A DNA stretch of 64,000 nt from positions 1 to 64,000 of the forward strand of contig CAMAWH010000016.1 of NCBI GenBank assembly GCA_945861635.1. The letters are read 5' to 3'. The stretch is from Klebsiella pneumoniae. GTDB taxonomy: Bacteria; Myxococcota_A; UBA796; SXON01. Under the pieces are notes generated by a model, which made no database searches, was not told the DNA's origin, and saw only the letters and a list, made by a program, of their open reading frames with translations. A program made the translations under genes and the position numbers. Of this stretch, positions 26,507-35,123 are shown piece after piece; the stretch's first letter is position 1, and every line of letters starts with the position of its first letter.

Positions 26507-27466
26507 TCAGAGTTTGACGGCGCCGCTCCACACATCGTTGGCGAGGTAGGTCACGATCAAGTCGGCGCCTGCCCTGCGGATGGAGATCAGCGTCTCGCGT
26601 GAGGCGCGGGCGAAGTCGATGCAGCCGGCGTTTCCCGCCTGCTTGAGCATCGCGTACTCCCCGCTTACCTGGTACGCGACGATGGGCAGGTCCGTCCGGT
26701 TGCGCGTCTCGCGGATGAGATCGAGGTTGGTCAGGGCCGGCTTGATCATCAACAGGTCCGCGCCCTCCTCGATGTCCGCGGCGATTTCCCGAAGCGCCTC
26801 CCGGCGATTCGCCGGGTTCATTTGATACCCCCGGCGGTCACCGTGCTGCGGCGCGCTGTCGGCGGCGACGCGAAACGGCCCGTAGAAAGCGGACGCCATC
26901 TTCGCGGCGTAGGACAGGAGCAATGTGTCTTTGTGCCCCGATCCATCGAGGGCCGTGCGAATCGCGGCCACTCTCCCGTCCATCATGTCACTGGGGGCCA
27001 CGACGTCCGCCCCAGCATTCGCCAGGGTCACGGCCATACGCGCCAACTCGGCGATCGACGAATCGTTGTCGACGGTGTGCTGGTGTTCATCCCACAGTCC
27101 GCAGTGCCCGTCGGGTGTGTAGGAACAAAGGCACACATCCGCCATCGTCGTGAGCCCCGAGCCCTTGAGTTGGACCAGCGCCTGACAGACGAGGCCGGCG
27201 GGGTCGGTGGCGTGCTCAATCCCCTTCACGCCGGGAACCCCGAACAGCATGATCGCCTCGGCGCCGCCTGCCTTTGCGCGGTCGGCCTCCGCGCGGATCT
27301 GGTCCACTGAAAGCCGCCACATCCCCCCGTCGGGAGGCGTTTCTCGACGAATACCCACGCCGGGAACGATGAAGTACGCCGGGATCAACGCCTGCACCGG
27401 AACGACGGTTTCCGTGAACAGTTTGAGTATCGATTCGGTGCGGCGAAGGCGGCGGAGGCGTTGCAT
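26507..27466 (-). CDS. hemB: Delta-aminolevulinic acid dehydratase
   Basis: This 319-residue enzyme condenses two 5-aminolevulinates to porphobilinogen. The zinc-site Cys residues are all present (C112, C114, C122 in VCLCSYTPDGHCG), so this is a zinc-dependent form. The two Schiff-base lysines K189 (SYAAKMASAFYGPF) and K242 (LMIKPAL) are intact. It starts 8 nt after hemD on the same strand, and both diverge from the hemE operon. Confidence 0.97.
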   Translation of the reverse strand: MQRLRRLRRTESILKLFTETVVPVQALIPAYFIVPGVGIRRETPPDGGMWRLSVDQIRAEADRAKAGGAEAIMLFGVPGVKGIEHATDPAGLVCQALVQLKGSGLTTMADVCLCSYTPDGHCGLWDEHQHTVDNDSSIAELARMAVTLANAGADVVAPSDMMDGRVAAIRTALDGSGHKDTLLLSYAAKMASAFYGPFRVAADSAPQHGDRRGYQMNPANRREALREIAADIEEGADLLMIKPALTNLDLIRETRNRTDLPIVAYQVSGEYAMLKQAGNAGCIDFARASRETLISIRRAGADLIVTYLANDVWSGAVKL

Positions 27467-27474
27467 GGGCGCCG

Positions 27475-28107
27475 CTAACCGTATGCGCGCGGTCGGTGCG
27501 TCACGGGTCCGTCAATGCGGGTGGCGAGGGCGGTCCGCGTTGTGTCTCCCGACCAGAAGATCTCCCGCGCACGGGTCAGTGCGCCTGGGGCGAGCCGGTC
27601 GAAGTTGGCGATTGTGCTGGGCGATGTGAACCAGACGTCGAAGGGTGCCTGCAACGCTGCGATGGCGTCCTCGGGGAGCGCGTCGGGACAGCAAGTCCGG
27701 TAGAGCGGCCAAATCACGGCGTCCGGACGAACCCGCAGCACTTCCTCGCCGCCGAGGTTGGACGTTGCGAGGACGACCGGTCCGGGGCGTGCGAGCGTCG
27801 CAAGGGCACCGCCCCCTCTCGTGGTGGTCATCGCCGGCGAAAGGCCGCGCGCGAGCAGGATGTGAGCGGTTTTTGGAGCGACGGCGAGGATGCGCCACAG
27901 TGGGGAAGGGGACAGGAGGAACTCCGCAGCGCGCGGAGACGTCACCAGCAGGTCCGCGCTGCCCGAGTGGAGCGCGTGGACGGCCACCGGCACCGCCGGA
28001 ATCGCCGTGAAGCAGAGGCAGGGCGCAGACACGGCAGCGACCCCCCGCGCCCGTAGCGCGAGCACCTCGGCATCGGCGTCGGGCTGGGGGCGCGTAACCA
28101 GGAGCAT
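27475..28107 (-). CDS. hemD: Uroporphyrinogen-III synthase
   Basis: This 210-residue protein closes and inverts ring D of hydroxymethylbilane. HemD is poorly conserved, but the two-lobed pattern is visible: LLVTRPQPDADAE at the N-terminus, LLVTSPRAAEFLL, VGPKTA-like VAPKTA, and FTSPSTIANF near the C-terminus. The ATG at 28107 gives the expected N-terminus; an in-frame ATG 39 nt upstream would run into the divergent promoter. Its position between hemB and the hemE operon strengthens the call. Confidence 0.88.
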   Translation of the reverse strand: MLLVTRPQPDADAEVLALRARGVAAVSAPCLCFTAIPAVPVAVHALHSGSADLLVTSPRAAEFLLSPSPLWRILAVAPKTAHILLARGLSPAMTTTRGGGALATLARPGPVVLATSNLGGEEVLRVRPDAVIWPLYRTCCPDALPEDAIAALQAPFDVWFTSPSTIANFDRLAPGALTRAREIFWSGDTTRTALATRIDGPVTHRPRAYG

Positions 28108-28160
28108 CCTGCCGGAAGGGTAGCGCGGCGCGCCCTCAGGCCCCATGCGGTGACGGCGCG

Positions 28161-28192
28161 TTGACAGAAGGAAGCACACCGGGGAGTAGAAG
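28161..28192 (+). promoter_or_regulatory. Candidate promoter of hemE operon
   Basis: A perfect -35 hexamer TTGACA lies at 28161-28166 in the 91-nt spacer between the divergent hemD and hemE starts. The only AT-containing -10-like stretch is GAGTAGAAG at 28184-28192, a poor match. The start of transcription is not otherwise visible, so the promoter call rests mainly on the -35. Confidence 0.3.
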
Positions 28193-28198
28193 GGCGGT

Positions 28199-29227
28199 GT
28201 GAACCAGATCACCGGGCGGGCCCGCGTCCTCGACGTGCTGCGCGGCGAGCCTCCTTCAGGCCGCCCTGTCTGGCTTTTGCGCCAAGCGGGCCGCTACCTG
28301 CCCGAGTACCGCGCGTTGCGTCGCGCCACATCGTTCCTCGATCTCGTTCGCAGCCCCGGGTTGTGCACGGAGGCCGCGCTCCAGCCGTTGCGGCGCTTCG
28401 ATCTGGACGCCACCATCGTGTTCTCCGACATCCTTGTGATTCCGGACGCCCTCGGCGCGGGCCTGACGTTCACGCCAGGAGACGGGCCCCGAATCGAGCG
28501 GCCCGTTGTGAGTGATGAGGCGTTTGCAGCGCTGCAATGGGAGGGTGCGTGTGACCGCCTCCTGTACGTCTACGACGCAGTGTCCGAGCTGCGAAACGCT
28601 GTGCCGGAGCACGCGCTGTACGGCTTCGCGGGGGCCCCGTGGACACTGTTTTGCTACCTCGTCCAGGGGGAGGGCGGGAAGGACTTTGCGGTGGCGCGTC
28701 GGGAGCTGTGGCGGCACCCTGAACGTTCGCAGGCGCTTTTGCTCCGCCTCGGAGACGTGGCAGGGGAGCACTTACGACGCCAGCACGTGGCGGGCGCGGA
28801 CGTTGTGCAGGTTTTTGATACGTGGGCAGGGCTTTTGCCGGCCGAGGACTACGAGGCGCTCGTGTACCCTGCCCTGCGCCGGATGGCAGAGCGATTGCGG
28901 GGAATTCCGTGGGTGATGTACGCGCGCGGAGGGGCGCGGCACGCGGCGGCGTTCCGGGAGATGGGCGCATTGGCGGTTGGCGTCGATGCTACCGACTCGC
29001 TGTCGAGCATTCACGGAATCGCGACGCAGGGCAACCTCGATTCGACGCGCTTGCTCGCGGGCACGGACGCGGCAGGCCTTGGCGCCATCGAAGCCGGTGT
29101 GCGTCGTATACATGACTCGCTCGGTGGACGGTCCAACCACATCTACAATCTCGGTCAGGGCTTGCTTCCCGAGACGCCACCGGAAGCGGTTGCGGCGTTT
29201 GTGGCGGCGGTGCGCGCACTGCCATGA
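28199..29227 (+). CDS. hemE: Uroporphyrinogen decarboxylase
   Basis: This 342-residue enzyme removes four acetate carboxyls from uroporphyrinogen III to give coproporphyrinogen III. The signature RPVWLLRQAGRYLPEYR is near the N-terminus; the Asp in FSDILVIPDALG, FAGAPWTLF, QVFDTWAGLL and GVDATDSLSS, and NLGQGLLPETPPE near the end, are all family-typical. It starts with GTG. It is the first gene of the plus-strand heme operon and overlaps hemN by 4 nt. Confidence 0.97.
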   Translation: MNQITGRARVLDVLRGEPPSGRPVWLLRQAGRYLPEYRALRRATSFLDLVRSPGLCTEAALQPLRRFDLDATIVFSDILVIPDALGAGLTFTPGDGPRIERPVVSDEAFAALQWEGACDRLLYVYDAVSELRNAVPEHALYGFAGAPWTLFCYLVQGEGGKDFAVARRELWRHPERSQALLLRLGDVAGEHLRRQHVAGADVVQVFDTWAGLLPAEDYEALVYPALRRMAERLRGIPWVMYARGGARHAAAFREMGALAVGVDATDSLSSIHGIATQGNLDSTRLLAGTDAAGLGAIEAGVRRIHDSLGGRSNHIYNLGQGLLPETPPEAVAAFVAAVRALP

Positions 29228-30585
29228 TCGCTGGATCGATGCCGGACCCGGCGCTGATTGCGCGTTGGCGGACGCGCGCTCCCCGGTACACCAGCTATCC
29301 GACGGCGCCGCAATTCCAGCCGATAACGCCGGAGGCCGTGGAGGCGGCGCACGCGCGCAACGCGGGTCCGTTTGCCACCTACGTTCACCTGCCGTTCTGC
29401 GTGCAGCGATGCCTGTACTGCGGCTGCCACGTGGAGATTCAGGGCAAACGGGCGGTGGCCGACCCGTACGTGGACGCCGTGGTTGCGGAGGCGCGCCTTC
29501 GGGTCGCGCGGATGCAATCGGGGCGTGCGCTTTCGCAGCTTTCGCTCGGCGGGGGGACGCCGACGTTCCTCTTGGTGGAGCAGATGCAGCGGTTGATGTC
29601 GGGCCTACGTGACGTTTGGACGTTTGCACCCGGCGCGGACCTCGCGATCGAGATCGATCCGCGCTCGGTCGATGAGGCCTACATCGACGCGTTGGTCGAT
29701 CTCGGGTTCAATCGGTATTCCTTTGGCGTGCAGGATCTCGATCCCGATGTTTTGCGCGTTGTGCACCGTGATCAGCCGGTTGACCTGACGGAGCGGGCAA
29801 TCGCGGCGCTTCGGCGGCGCGGGGCGTTCGACGTAAACATGGATCTGGTGTACGGCCTGCCGGAACAGACGTCGCAACGCTTCGAGAACACGGCGCGCGT
29901 CATCGCCGAGATGCGGCCTACCCGGATCGCGCTTTTCCAGTACGCACACGTGCCGTGGATGAAGCCGGCGCAGAAGGTGCTGGAACAATACCGGATGCCC
30001 GATAGTGACGCGAAGGCTGAGATGTTTGCCATCGCGAGCGAGACGTTTGGCGCCGCAGGATATCAGGCGGTGGGGATGGACCATTTCGCGTTGCCTGGAG
30101 ATGCGTTGCTCGCCGCTCAGGTCGCGGGGAGCTTGCAGCGGAACTTCGAGGGCTACACGACCCATGGCGGGCTCGATTTGATTCCCCTCGGCGTTTCCGC
30201 GATCGGGAGTTTTGGCGGCATCTATGCGCAGGATCGCAAGGATCGGGCAGCGTGGACGGAGGACATTCTGGCCGGCCGACTCCCGACGGAGCGCGGTTTC
30301 GTGCTCTCGGCCGACGACGAGTTGCGGCGCGCCGTGATCATGGCGCTGTTCTGCAATTTGACGGCGCTCCTCGATCAGGCTGACGCCGACGCCCTTTCGG
30401 AGCCGATCGCCGCGCTCTCGCCGCTCGTCGTCGACGGGATTGTGACGGTCGCCGCACACGGGAGCGGCGGGTTGAAAATTCAGATCACGCCGCTTGGACG
30501 TCACTTCATCCGCAACGTCTGCGCTTCCTTCGATGCCTACCTCGAAGCCGACGCCGGGCAGCGTCGGTACTCCGTCACGGCCTAA
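29224..30585 (+). CDS. hemN: Oxygen-independent coproporphyrinogen III oxidase
   Basis: This 453-residue radical-SAM enzyme oxidatively decarboxylates two propionates of coproporphyrinogen III without O2. The [4Fe-4S] ligands C59, C63 and C66 plus adjacent C68 give the true HemN form CxxxCxxCxC, not the HemW chaperone. YTSYPTAPQF upstream and GGGTPT and GFNRYSFGVQD are also diagnostic. Its start overlaps the hemE stop and its stop is 2 nt from hemY. No O2-dependent HemF is present in the window. Confidence 0.96.
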   Translation: MIAGSMPDPALIARWRTRAPRYTSYPTAPQFQPITPEAVEAAHARNAGPFATYVHLPFCVQRCLYCGCHVEIQGKRAVADPYVDAVVAEARLRVARMQSGRALSQLSLGGGTPTFLLVEQMQRLMSGLRDVWTFAPGADLAIEIDPRSVDEAYIDALVDLGFNRYSFGVQDLDPDVLRVVHRDQPVDLTERAIAALRRRGAFDVNMDLVYGLPEQTSQRFENTARVIAEMRPTRIALFQYAHVPWMKPAQKVLEQYRMPDSDAKAEMFAIASETFGAAGYQAVGMDHFALPGDALLAAQVAGSLQRNFEGYTTHGGLDLIPLGVSAIGSFGGIYAQDRKDRAAWTEDILAGRLPTERGFVLSADDELRRAVIMALFCNLTALLDQADADALSEPIAALSPLVVDGIVTVAAHGSGGLKIQITPLGRHFIRNVCASFDAYLEADAGQRRYSVTA

Positions 30586-30587
30586 CC

Positions 30588-31856
30588 GTGACCGTCCTGG
30601 TTATCGGCGGTGGTTTATCGGGGATCTCCGCGGCACTTCGCCTACGTGAGGCGGGTGTGGATGTGCGGATCGTGGAGCCTGGTCCGTTGGGCGGAAAGGC
30701 GCGGACGGAAACGATAGCGCCGGGGTGGCGGATCGAACGCGGCCCACACAGCTTCACGGGCCGCGCCGACGCCTTGCGCGCGCTTGCGCACTCGCTTGGT
30801 TTGGGGGATCGCATTGAACCGGTCGGGGCGCACGCGCGGTCCCGGTTCTTGCTTCGTGGTGCGCGTCTCCGCCGCGCGGGTCCGGGAATGTTGGCCTCGT
30901 GGCCTATCCTTTCCGGGCTCTTTCGTCGCGTTGAGGACCCATCGGATGTCAGTGTGCGGGATTGGTTTTCATCGCGACTTGGAGACCGCTTTGCCGAGGG
31001 GCCGCTCGGCGCGATGACGGCCGGCATCTGGGCGACCTCTCCGGATCGCGTGGACATGGCCGCTGGGTTCCCGGCGATTCGAGAGGGGGTGCGCACCCAC
31101 GGGTCGATCGCTGCCGCCTTCCTTCGTCGGGAGCGCGGCGTGGTGGGTACCTTCTCTCTGCAAGGCGGATTGGGGTCGATCGGGGATGCTGCGCGCATCG
31201 CGCTTGGGCAAACGGGCGTCGCAAACGTAGCAGCGGACGGGCTTGCGGCGGACGCCGCCGGCTGGACGGTTACGACGGTGCAAGGTTCGCTCCACGCGGA
31301 TGCCGTCGTGCTCGCTGGCGACGCCGCGGCGAGTGCGGCTCTGCTCACGACGGTTTCGTTGGGAGCGGCGGCGGCGTTGTCGGCGATGGAGTACTCCCCG
31401 CTTGCCGTTGCACATTGGATTGCCGCCGACGCGCAGTATCCGCGCGGATTCGGGTTCCTCGCCGAGCCCGCGTCGCGGATGCATTCCCTTGGCACCCTCT
31501 TCACGAGCGACATTCTTCCCGACCGGGCGCCGGCTGGGCTACGGTCGTTCACGACGATGTTTTCCGACCCGGACGTCGCCGACGAAGCGGTGAGGACCGC
31601 GTTGCTGGCCGAGCACCGCGCGCTGACCGGTCGCGACGTGGCGATTGCCGGCCTCCACGTGGTGCGGCATCCCCGCGCGGTGGCGGTTCCGCGCCCCGGT
31701 CACGCCGCGCGTGTTGCGGCGTTACAGGCCAATCTTCCGCCGGGCATCGCGCTCGCGGGGGCGTACCTGGGTGCCGGCGCCATGGAGGACGCCGTCCGCT
31801 CGGGCCTGGCCGCGGCGGTTGCCATTCTCGCCGAACGGCGGCGCCATGCGGCCTGA
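30588..31856 (+). CDS. hemY: Protoporphyrinogen oxidase, FAD/O2-dependent type
   Basis: This 422-residue flavoprotein oxidises protoporphyrinogen IX to protoporphyrin IX. The N-terminal FAD motif GGGLSGISAA and second dinucleotide Gly-Gly (GPLGGKART), together with PHSFTGR and a C-terminal LAGAYLGAGAMEDAVRSG, match the HemY/PPOX group. It is somewhat shorter than the usual 450-470 residues. It starts at GTG 2 nt after hemN, and its end overlaps hemA by 11 nt. It pairs an O2-using step with an O2-independent HemN step. Confidence 0.9.
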   Translation: MTVLVIGGGLSGISAALRLREAGVDVRIVEPGPLGGKARTETIAPGWRIERGPHSFTGRADALRALAHSLGLGDRIEPVGAHARSRFLLRGARLRRAGPGMLASWPILSGLFRRVEDPSDVSVRDWFSSRLGDRFAEGPLGAMTAGIWATSPDRVDMAAGFPAIREGVRTHGSIAAAFLRRERGVVGTFSLQGGLGSIGDAARIALGQTGVANVAADGLAADAAGWTVTTVQGSLHADAVVLAGDAAASAALLTTVSLGAAAALSAMEYSPLAVAHWIAADAQYPRGFGFLAEPASRMHSLGTLFTSDILPDRAPAGLRSFTTMFSDPDVADEAVRTALLAEHRALTGRDVAIAGLHVVRHPRAVAVPRPGHAARVAALQANLPPGIALAGAYLGAGAMEDAVRSGLAAAVAILAERRRHAA

Positions 31857-32946
31857 GCGGGCGCCACTCGCGGCGGTGACAATCACGTTTCGCGACGCGC
31901 CGACGTCAGTACGGGCGCGCGCGGCGGAACGTATTCCCGACACAGCGATGGACGGGCTGCGGCAGCAGGGGGTGCGCGGCCTCGTCGAGGTTCACACATG
32001 CGCACGCTCGTTGTGGCTGATTTCGGCGGAGAACGCTGCGTGGGCGGGCGCGCTGGTGCAATCGCACGTCGCAAGCCGCCTCGGTGGAGAGGTCCTTCCG
32101 GTGAGCTTCGTGGGGGAGGACGCGTTTCGCCACACGCTGCGCGTTGCGTTGGGCCTCGAATCCCCGGTAGAGGGGGAGGGGGACATCGGAAACCAGCTTG
32201 CGACAGCATTTGCGTCGAGCCAGCTCGCCGAGAGGAGCTGTGCCGTCTTGAATCTCACGCATCAGGCGTGCGCGCGCGTGGTCGCGGTTGGGCGCGCCGC
32301 GGGGTTTGTGCGGCCGATGAAGGGGCTCGGCGCGCTGTCTGTCGCCGTGATGGAACGTGAAGGGGTTGCCCGCAACGAGCCTGTTGCCGTGGTGGGTGCG
32401 GGTGCGATCGGCCACCGTGTGCTTGATTCCTTACGACGCTCGGGCTACTCCGACATTTCGCTGTTCAATCGAACGCCGAAGCCGGACTGTCTGCCGCTGA
32501 CCGCGCTGGGCGCCCGAGCGTTCGCCGGGATGATCGTGTGTACGGCAGGCCCAACCCATGGAATCGCAGGCAGCGCGCGGGTCGTCGTTGATCTGGGCGT
32601 TCCTGCGCAGGTCGCGGCGCCCACGGTCGGTCTGGACGCGTTGCTGGGCGGGCCCGGCCTGCGTTTGAGCGCCGAAAAGCGGGCGTTGGCGGACGTGGCC
32701 GTCGAACGCGAACTGGCCGACTTGCTGGCGCGAACGCGCAGCATTCAGGCCCGCCGCGCGATCGGGCATGCGCAGGAGTTGCGCGATCGTTTCGTGTCGG
32801 ACCGATTGGACAGCCTGATCGAGCCGGCGCTTGACGACCTCTCTCCGGCGCAGCGGCGGCGTGTCCTTGAGGCGGCACGCGGCGCCATCCGGCTGTACAA
32901 CCACGAGGTGGTGACGTGGTTGCGGGAAGAAGTCGATGGCGGGTGA
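31846..32946 (+). CDS. hemA: Glutamyl-tRNA reductase, divergent short form
   Basis: This 366-residue enzyme reduces glutamyl-tRNA to glutamate-1-semialdehyde, the first committed step of the C5 route. Catalytic Cys is C52 in VHTCARS (usual STCNR). The NADPH fold GAGAIG is at 184-189, followed by LFNRTP, and the C-terminal dimerisation helices are present. The N-terminal domain is clearly divergent and the chain is about 50 residues shorter than most. The Glu-Gly-Glu segment (GLESPVEGEGDIGNQ) stands where GLDSMVxGExQILGQ is normal. The adjacent hemC and hemL make the assignment secure. Confidence 0.88.
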   Translation: MRPERAPLAAVTITFRDAPTSVRARAAERIPDTAMDGLRQQGVRGLVEVHTCARSLWLISAENAAWAGALVQSHVASRLGGEVLPVSFVGEDAFRHTLRVALGLESPVEGEGDIGNQLATAFASSQLAERSCAVLNLTHQACARVVAVGRAAGFVRPMKGLGALSVAVMEREGVARNEPVAVVGAGAIGHRVLDSLRRSGYSDISLFNRTPKPDCLPLTALGARAFAGMIVCTAGPTHGIAGSARVVVDLGVPAQVAAPTVGLDALLGGPGLRLSAEKRALADVAVERELADLLARTRSIQARRAIGHAQELRDRFVSDRLDSLIEPALDDLSPAQRRRVLEAARGAIRLYNHEVVTWLREEVDGG

Positions 32947-33874
32947 GCGCCCGCTTCGCCTTGGCACGCGGAAGAGCGATTTGGCGCTGACGCAGAGCCG
33001 TACGGTCGCGGGAATGATTGGCGGCGCCGTTGAACTCATTGGCATGGTCACGGAGGGGGATCGTTTGGTGGACGTTCCGCTTCGGGGTGCACTCCAGAAG
33101 GGGTATTTCACGGAGGCGCTGGAGCGCGCGCTCCTGGACGGGTCCATCGATGTAGCGGTGCACTCGCTGAAGGATCTGCCGACGGCGATGGCGCCGGGGT
33201 TGGTGGTCGGCGCAATTCCGGTACGGGAGCGCGTGGCGGACTTGCTGTTCGTGCGCGCGGCAAGCTGGGCCGAGGGGTTCGATGCCAGTTTGCCGCTCGC
33301 GCCGGGAGCGCGGGTCGGGGCCAGCTCGCCGCGTCGTCAGTCACTGCTACGTACGGTGCGGGAAGATTGCAGCGCGGAGCTGCTTCGCGGAAACGTCCCG
33401 ACCCGATTGCGGAGGTTGGGGGAGGGGGCGTTCGACGCCATCGTTTTGGCAGAAGCCGGCGTGAGGCGGCTCGTCGCCGGGGGCGTGTCTCTCGCGCTCG
33501 ATGGCCTACGCGTCGCGCGCTTGGCACCTTCGGTATGGACGCCCGCGCCGGGGCAAGGTGCGCTAGCCGTGCAGTGTCGCGAAGACGATGCCGCGACGCG
33601 AGCGCAATTGTTCGCCCTGCACGACGAGGGGTGCGCCGAAGCGGTGGCGACGGAGCGTCGATGGCTCACGATGCTCGGGGGCGGATGCAGTGTCCCCTTC
33701 GGCGCCTGGGTGGTGGGGGCGCGCTGGGCGATGGGTTTTGAGCGCTCAGGTCGCTTCGATGGCGTTTCCGGCACGGGTATTCCGGCTGGTGACGCTGCTC
33801 TTTCGCTCCTCCTCGCGGGGGGGGCCATGGTTCCGTTACCGATGAAATGGGAGGAAATCGATGTCCGTGCATGA
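32936..33874 (+). CDS. hemC: Porphobilinogen deaminase (hydroxymethylbilane synthase)
   Basis: This 312-residue enzyme polymerises four porphobilinogens into hydroxymethylbilane using a covalent dipyrromethane cofactor. The cofactor-binding Cys is C251 in LGGGCSVPFGAW. SLKDLPT (77-83) with the catalytic Asp region, and SSPRRQSLL, RGNVPTRL and PAPGQGALAVQCR, are all intact. It overlaps hemA by 11 nt and hemL by 14 nt, so the three early-pathway enzymes are tightly coupled. Confidence 0.97.
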   Translation: MAGERPLRLGTRKSDLALTQSRTVAGMIGGAVELIGMVTEGDRLVDVPLRGALQKGYFTEALERALLDGSIDVAVHSLKDLPTAMAPGLVVGAIPVRERVADLLFVRAASWAEGFDASLPLAPGARVGASSPRRQSLLRTVREDCSAELLRGNVPTRLRRLGEGAFDAIVLAEAGVRRLVAGGVSLALDGLRVARLAPSVWTPAPGQGALAVQCREDDAATRAQLFALHDEGCAEAVATERRWLTMLGGGCSVPFGAWVVGARWAMGFERSGRFDGVSGTGIPAGDAALSLLLAGGAMVPLPMKWEEIDVRA

Positions 33875-35120
33875 CGACCTTTTTGCCCGTGCCGTGCGGG
33901 TGATGCCCGGCGGTGTTTCCAGCCCCGTCCGAGCGTTCCGCGCTGTCGGCGGGACTCCCCGATACATCGCCAGAGCCAGAGGCGCTACGCTCATGGGAGA
34001 AGGGGGCGAGCGCTGGACGGATTTTTGTCTTGCGTGGGGGCCGCTTATTTTGGGTCATGCCCACCCCGCCGTCGTGAGCGCGATCCAGCGGGCGGCCGCG
34101 GACGGCACCGCGTTCGGGACGACCGCACGCGGCGAGGTGGAGTTGGCGGAGCGCATCCTGTCGGGGTTCCCGGGGCACGAGCGGGTGCGATTGGTTTGCT
34201 CCGGAACGGAGGCCGTGCTCACCGCGCTTCGCCTCGCCCGCGGACATTCGGGGCGGAACCGCGTTTTGAAATTCTCGGGCTGCTACCATGGGCATGGCGA
34301 CGGCATGCTGGTCCGCGCGGGGTCGGGGCTGGTAACGTTCGGCGTCGGCGATTCGGCCGGAGTTCCCCCCGGTGTTGCAAGCGAAACCGTGGTCGCTCCC
34401 CTCGACGATGACGCGGCGCTCGACGACGCGTTTGCCCGTTTCGGCGGCGAACTTGCTGCCGCGATCATCGAGCCCCTTCCCGCGAACAACGGGCTGTTGG
34501 TGCAGCGTCGGGAGTGGCTCGCTCGCTTGCGCGCGCACTGTGATCGCGACGGCGTCGTGCTGATCCTCGACGAAGTCATCTCGGGGTTCCGGTTTGGCTA
34601 CCACGGCTACGATCGCGTCGTGGACGTGCGCGCGGACCTGACGACGCTCGGCAAGATCGTGGGCGGCGGCATTCCGCTGGCGGCCGTGGCCGGATCGGCC
34701 GCGATCATGGATCGGCTGGCGCCGGCCGGACCCGTCTACCAGGCCGGAACGATGGCGGGGAACCCCGTGTGTGTAGCAGCCGGCATCGCGACGCTCGACG
34801 TGCTGGTGGACGGCTCCGTCTATGCGCACCTCGACGCGCTCGGCGCACACTTTGACGCGATCCCGAAGCGGTTGAGGTGGGTACGGCAGGGTCCGATCCT
34901 GTGGCCGCACCTTGGGAGCGGGGCGCCGCCGCGTACGGATTCGGCGCTCGATCCCGCGTGCAAGCCTCTGTTCGCTCGTTTGCATCGGGCGTGGTTGGAG
35001 GCTGGAATCTATTTCCCCCCCTCCGCCTTTGAGGTTGCCTTCCTGTGCGCTGCGCACACGACGGCCCACCTGGACCAGTTGGTCGCGGTTTCCGAGCGCG
35101 TCCTTGCCGCGGAGACGTAG
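33861..35120 (+). CDS. hemL: Glutamate-1-semialdehyde 2,1-aminomutase
   Basis: This 419-residue PLP enzyme converts glutamate-1-semialdehyde to 5-aminolevulinate. PLP-binding Lys is K265 in TTLGKIVGGGIP; MPGGVSSPVRAF at the N-terminus, SGTEAV, CYHGHGD, LDEVISGFRF and YQAGTMAGNPV are family-typical. It completes the C5 pathway begun by the neighbouring hemA. The histidine kinase gene follows after 3 nt. Confidence 0.97.
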   Translation: MSVHDDLFARAVRVMPGGVSSPVRAFRAVGGTPRYIARARGATLMGEGGERWTDFCLAWGPLILGHAHPAVVSAIQRAAADGTAFGTTARGEVELAERILSGFPGHERVRLVCSGTEAVLTALRLARGHSGRNRVLKFSGCYHGHGDGMLVRAGSGLVTFGVGDSAGVPPGVASETVVAPLDDDAALDDAFARFGGELAAAIIEPLPANNGLLVQRREWLARLRAHCDRDGVVLILDEVISGFRFGYHGYDRVVDVRADLTTLGKIVGGGIPLAAVAGSAAIMDRLAPAGPVYQAGTMAGNPVCVAAGIATLDVLVDGSVYAHLDALGAHFDAIPKRLRWVRQGPILWPHLGSGAPPRTDSALDPACKPLFARLHRAWLEAGIYFPPSAFEVAFLCAAHTTAHLDQLVAVSERVLAAET

Positions 35121-35123
35121 GCG

